Positions 32,438-34,303 of a stretch of DNA of 34,303 nucleotides are shown one piece after another (position 1 is the stretch's first letter; the number at the start of each line of letters is the position of its first letter). The DNA lies in NCBI GenBank assembly GCA_004554385.1, contig SFMO01000048.1, positions 1 through 34,303 on the forward strand, written 5' to 3'. Position numbers and translations under genes: made by a program. This DNA comes from Ruminococcus flavefaciens. Its GTDB lineage: Bacteria > Bacillota > Clostridia > Oscillospirales > Ruminococcaceae. The notes under the pieces were generated by a model that was not told the origin of the DNA, made no database searches, and saw only the letters and a list, made by a program, of their open reading frames with translations.

Positions 32438-34297
32438 TCATTTCAAGTATTCCTTTGAAATTTTCAGTTCCCCTGAATTTATCTTTTTTCTTAGCTCTTC
32501 GAGAGGCAGCGGCTTGCTGAACAAGTATCCCTGTGCACGATTGCAGCCGATATTTGCAAGGAAATCAAACTGTGACTTAGTCTCAACACCTTCTGTAAGG
32601 GACATCATATTGAGCTGTTTTGTAAGATCCACGATATTTTCAAGAATAGGTCTTGTCTTTTCGTTTTTGTCAAAACCTGTAAGGAACTTCATATCTATCT
32701 TCAGAACATCAAAGAAATAATCCTTCAGAACATTAAGTGAAGAATATCCGCTTCCGAAGTCATCAAGCCAAACCTTATATCCGAAGCTGCGCAGATTCTT
32801 TATTGCATTCGGCAGGAAATCCTGCTGATCTGTAAGTGCACTTTCGGTTATCTCGACATCTATGAATTCCTTGGGAACATTGTATTTCTCAACTGTCTCG
32901 CAAAGATAGCTCACTATGTCACAAAGTTCAAAATCGAGTCTTGAAAAGTTCAGAGAAACAGGTACGAACGGCTTTCCACTGTCAACTGATTCACGATAAT
33001 CTTTACAAACCGCTTCAACCATGCACATATCCAGCTTATAGATCTGTCGGTATTCTTCAAGTATATCGATGAATGCTCCGGGAGGAAGAAGGCCATAATT
33101 CGGATCCTGCCACCTTGCAAGAGCCTCAAGTCCGCATATAGAACCATCAGCAGTATTTACAACAGGCTGGTAGAAAACCTTTATATAGCCATTTTCAATA
33201 GCTGTATCAATATTATTGACAATGTACTGCTTGAGCTGGAATTTGTCCTCAAGAGATTTGTCATAAAATCGCAGTGTACGGTCATAATGCTTCTTAATGC
33301 TGTTGCATGCAAAACGTGCTCTGTCACAGGCCTGGCTTATATCTGCCTTATCCTCTGTAGGCTTGTATGCTCCGCATTTAAGCTCAAGGTGGACCTCCTT
33401 CTGGAGTTTCTTTATCTCTCCGGAAAGCTGACCTATTTTGTTCTGAGCCCCGTCAACACTTGTAAGCACAACGAAATGATCATCTGAAAAGCGAGAGACC
33501 AATGACCCGGTAAACGCCTCATCTATCATATGCGCCGTCTTTATAAGAAGCTCATTTCCTGCCTGAAAGCCGTACTTTTCATTGTATGACTTAAAGTTTT
33601 CAATGTCAAAGAAAAGAAACAGTAAATTATCCTTATCGGTCACAACGTAATGAAGCACCTTTTCGCCCTCTGAGCGAAAATACACCATATTATGTATCCC
33701 GGTAAGCTCGTCCTCGACAGATATTTTTGAAAGATATGCATTTATCTGTTCAAGGTTCTCGTCCTTCTGAGCCTGCAAACGAGTGTTATTATAGTTAGCA
33801 ACGCATACCATCATGGTAGAGATCCACATGGTCAGGAAATTTATCTGTGTAGCGAGAGTAGTTCCGACTTCTCCTGTATTGACTGCAACCATTTCGTTCA
33901 TGCGAAGGAAGAAGTAAAGATACGATCCTCCCGAGAGGATAAATGCTGTTATAGGCTTCCATGTAAGCAGACACATTGAGAACAGTTCCATAGTGAGGAA
34001 GGTAAGTATCTGTTCACCCTTTGAATAATCGTTTATGGATACTTTTATTCCGAAATATATGCACACAAAGGTAAACACCCATTTTATGCATTGGCCGAGA
34101 ATATGATTATTGGTTTTGCCGCGAATGTATGCCTGAGAATAAGAAAGCATCAGTATACCCGAAGCGAGAAGAACAATATAATTGATATAATACTTCTCGA
34201 AATAGTGCATGAAGTTGCCCTGGAGATTATTTGCAAAAATTGTATTCGTAAGACGAATTATCATCCATATCTCAATAACTATAACGACTACCGACAT
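32438..34297 (-). CDS. Membrane GGDEF-EAL protein; active-type EAL, degenerate GGDEF
   Basis: The 619-residue protein has about five or six N-terminal membrane segments (1-168) as a sensor-like region, a short coiled linker, a GGDEF-fold domain (about 190-345) and an EAL domain (about 350-610). The cyclase signature GGDEF is replaced by SDDHF (271-275), so c-di-GMP synthesis is not expected. The EAL domain keeps its catalytic set: EAL 391-393, SLNFSRLDF, DVEITES, LDDFGSGYSS, LKIDMKFL, TEGVET and AQGYLFSKPLP. It is thus a probable c-di-GMP phosphodiesterase, with the GGDEF domain perhaps acting as a GTP sensor as in other such hybrids (inference). The ATG at 34297 is only 6 nt from the window edge, so the true start may lie outside. 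Confidence 0.92.
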   Translation of the reverse strand: MSVVVIVIEIWMIIRLTNTIFANNLQGNFMHYFEKYYINYIVLLASGILMLSYSQAYIRGKTNNHILGQCIKWVFTFVCIYFGIKVSINDYSKGEQILTFLTMELFSMCLLTWKPITAFILSGGSYLYFFLRMNEMVAVNTGEVGTTLATQINFLTMWISTMMVCVANYNNTRLQAQKDENLEQINAYLSKISVEDELTGIHNMVYFRSEGEKVLHYVVTDKDNLLFLFFDIENFKSYNEKYGFQAGNELLIKTAHMIDEAFTGSLVSRFSDDHFVVLTSVDGAQNKIGQLSGEIKKLQKEVHLELKCGAYKPTEDKADISQACDRARFACNSIKKHYDRTLRFYDKSLEDKFQLKQYIVNNIDTAIENGYIKVFYQPVVNTADGSICGLEALARWQDPNYGLLPPGAFIDILEEYRQIYKLDMCMVEAVCKDYRESVDSGKPFVPVSLNFSRLDFELCDIVSYLCETVEKYNVPKEFIDVEITESALTDQQDFLPNAIKNLRSFGYKVWLDDFGSGYSSLNVLKDYFFDVLKIDMKFLTGFDKNEKTRPILENIVDLTKQLNMMSLTEGVETKSQFDFLANIGCNRAQGYLFSKPLPLEELRKKINSGELKISKEYLK

Positions 34298-34303
34298 GTA
34301 TAT

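Overview
The window looks like a chromosomal segment from a low-to-moderate GC Gram-positive anaerobe of the Ruminococcus group (Oscillospiraceae). The evidence is a secreted GH5 glucanase with a type I dockerin, Thr-rich linkers of TTTVTTT type in several secreted or membrane proteins, a pectin-oligosaccharide ABC operon with a GH105 hydrolase, the forespore sigma factor SigG, acetate kinase, and strong AGGAGG-type ribosome binding sites with sigma-A promoters (mostly 17-bp spacers). The genus is an inference. No rRNA, tRNA, CRISPR array, transposase or phage gene was seen.

Layout. (1) 1-6809, minus strand: a YdcF/DUF218 membrane protein (cut by the window edge) with a PHP phosphoesterase under its own promoter. 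Upstream of these is a tight six-gene operon dominated by RNA modification: tmcAL, a HAD phosphatase, mnmA, an isochorismatase-like hydrolase, a TrmN6-like methyltransferase and rsmI. (2) 7059-9258: acetate kinase, convergent with a DUF3737 beta-helix protein. Between them lie a bidirectional terminator and two copies of a 28-bp repeat that read as minus-strand promoters. (3) 9484-13557: an ECF sigma factor with a membrane-anchored candidate anti-sigma factor, pyridoxamine kinase, and sigG. (4) 13697-17821: a lipoprotein, two permeases and GH105, all overlapping by 4 nt. This is an uptake and intracellular processing unit for unsaturated rhamnogalacturonan oligosaccharides. (5) 17945-19398: an NfeD/SPFH membrane-microdomain pair. 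(6) 19461-19683: six perfect inverted repeats packed almost end to end. (7) 19898-25618: MBOAT acyltransferase, DHHW/SGNH protein, FkbH-like HAD protein, acyl carrier protein and a membrane-anchored phosphoesterase. (8) 25761-30562: rlmB, an 843-residue protein with the fold of a P1B ATPase but none of its intact catalytic motifs, and an LCP-family ligase. (9) 30604-34297, minus strand: the dockerin-bearing GH5 glucanase and a membrane GGDEF-EAL protein with a degenerate GGDEF site.

Two protein-coding units stand out. One is the Dlt-like set in region 7. An FkbH protein occupies the place of the DltA ligase beside a carrier protein, an MBOAT channel/transferase and a DHHW protein, which suggests that a glycolysis-derived acyl group such as glyceryl is exported onto a surface polymer. 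The other is the pseudo-P-type ATPase in region 8. The six-hairpin array and the duplicated promoter-like repeats after ackA are the most unusual non-coding signals. All functions are read from sequence motifs only; no database search was run.
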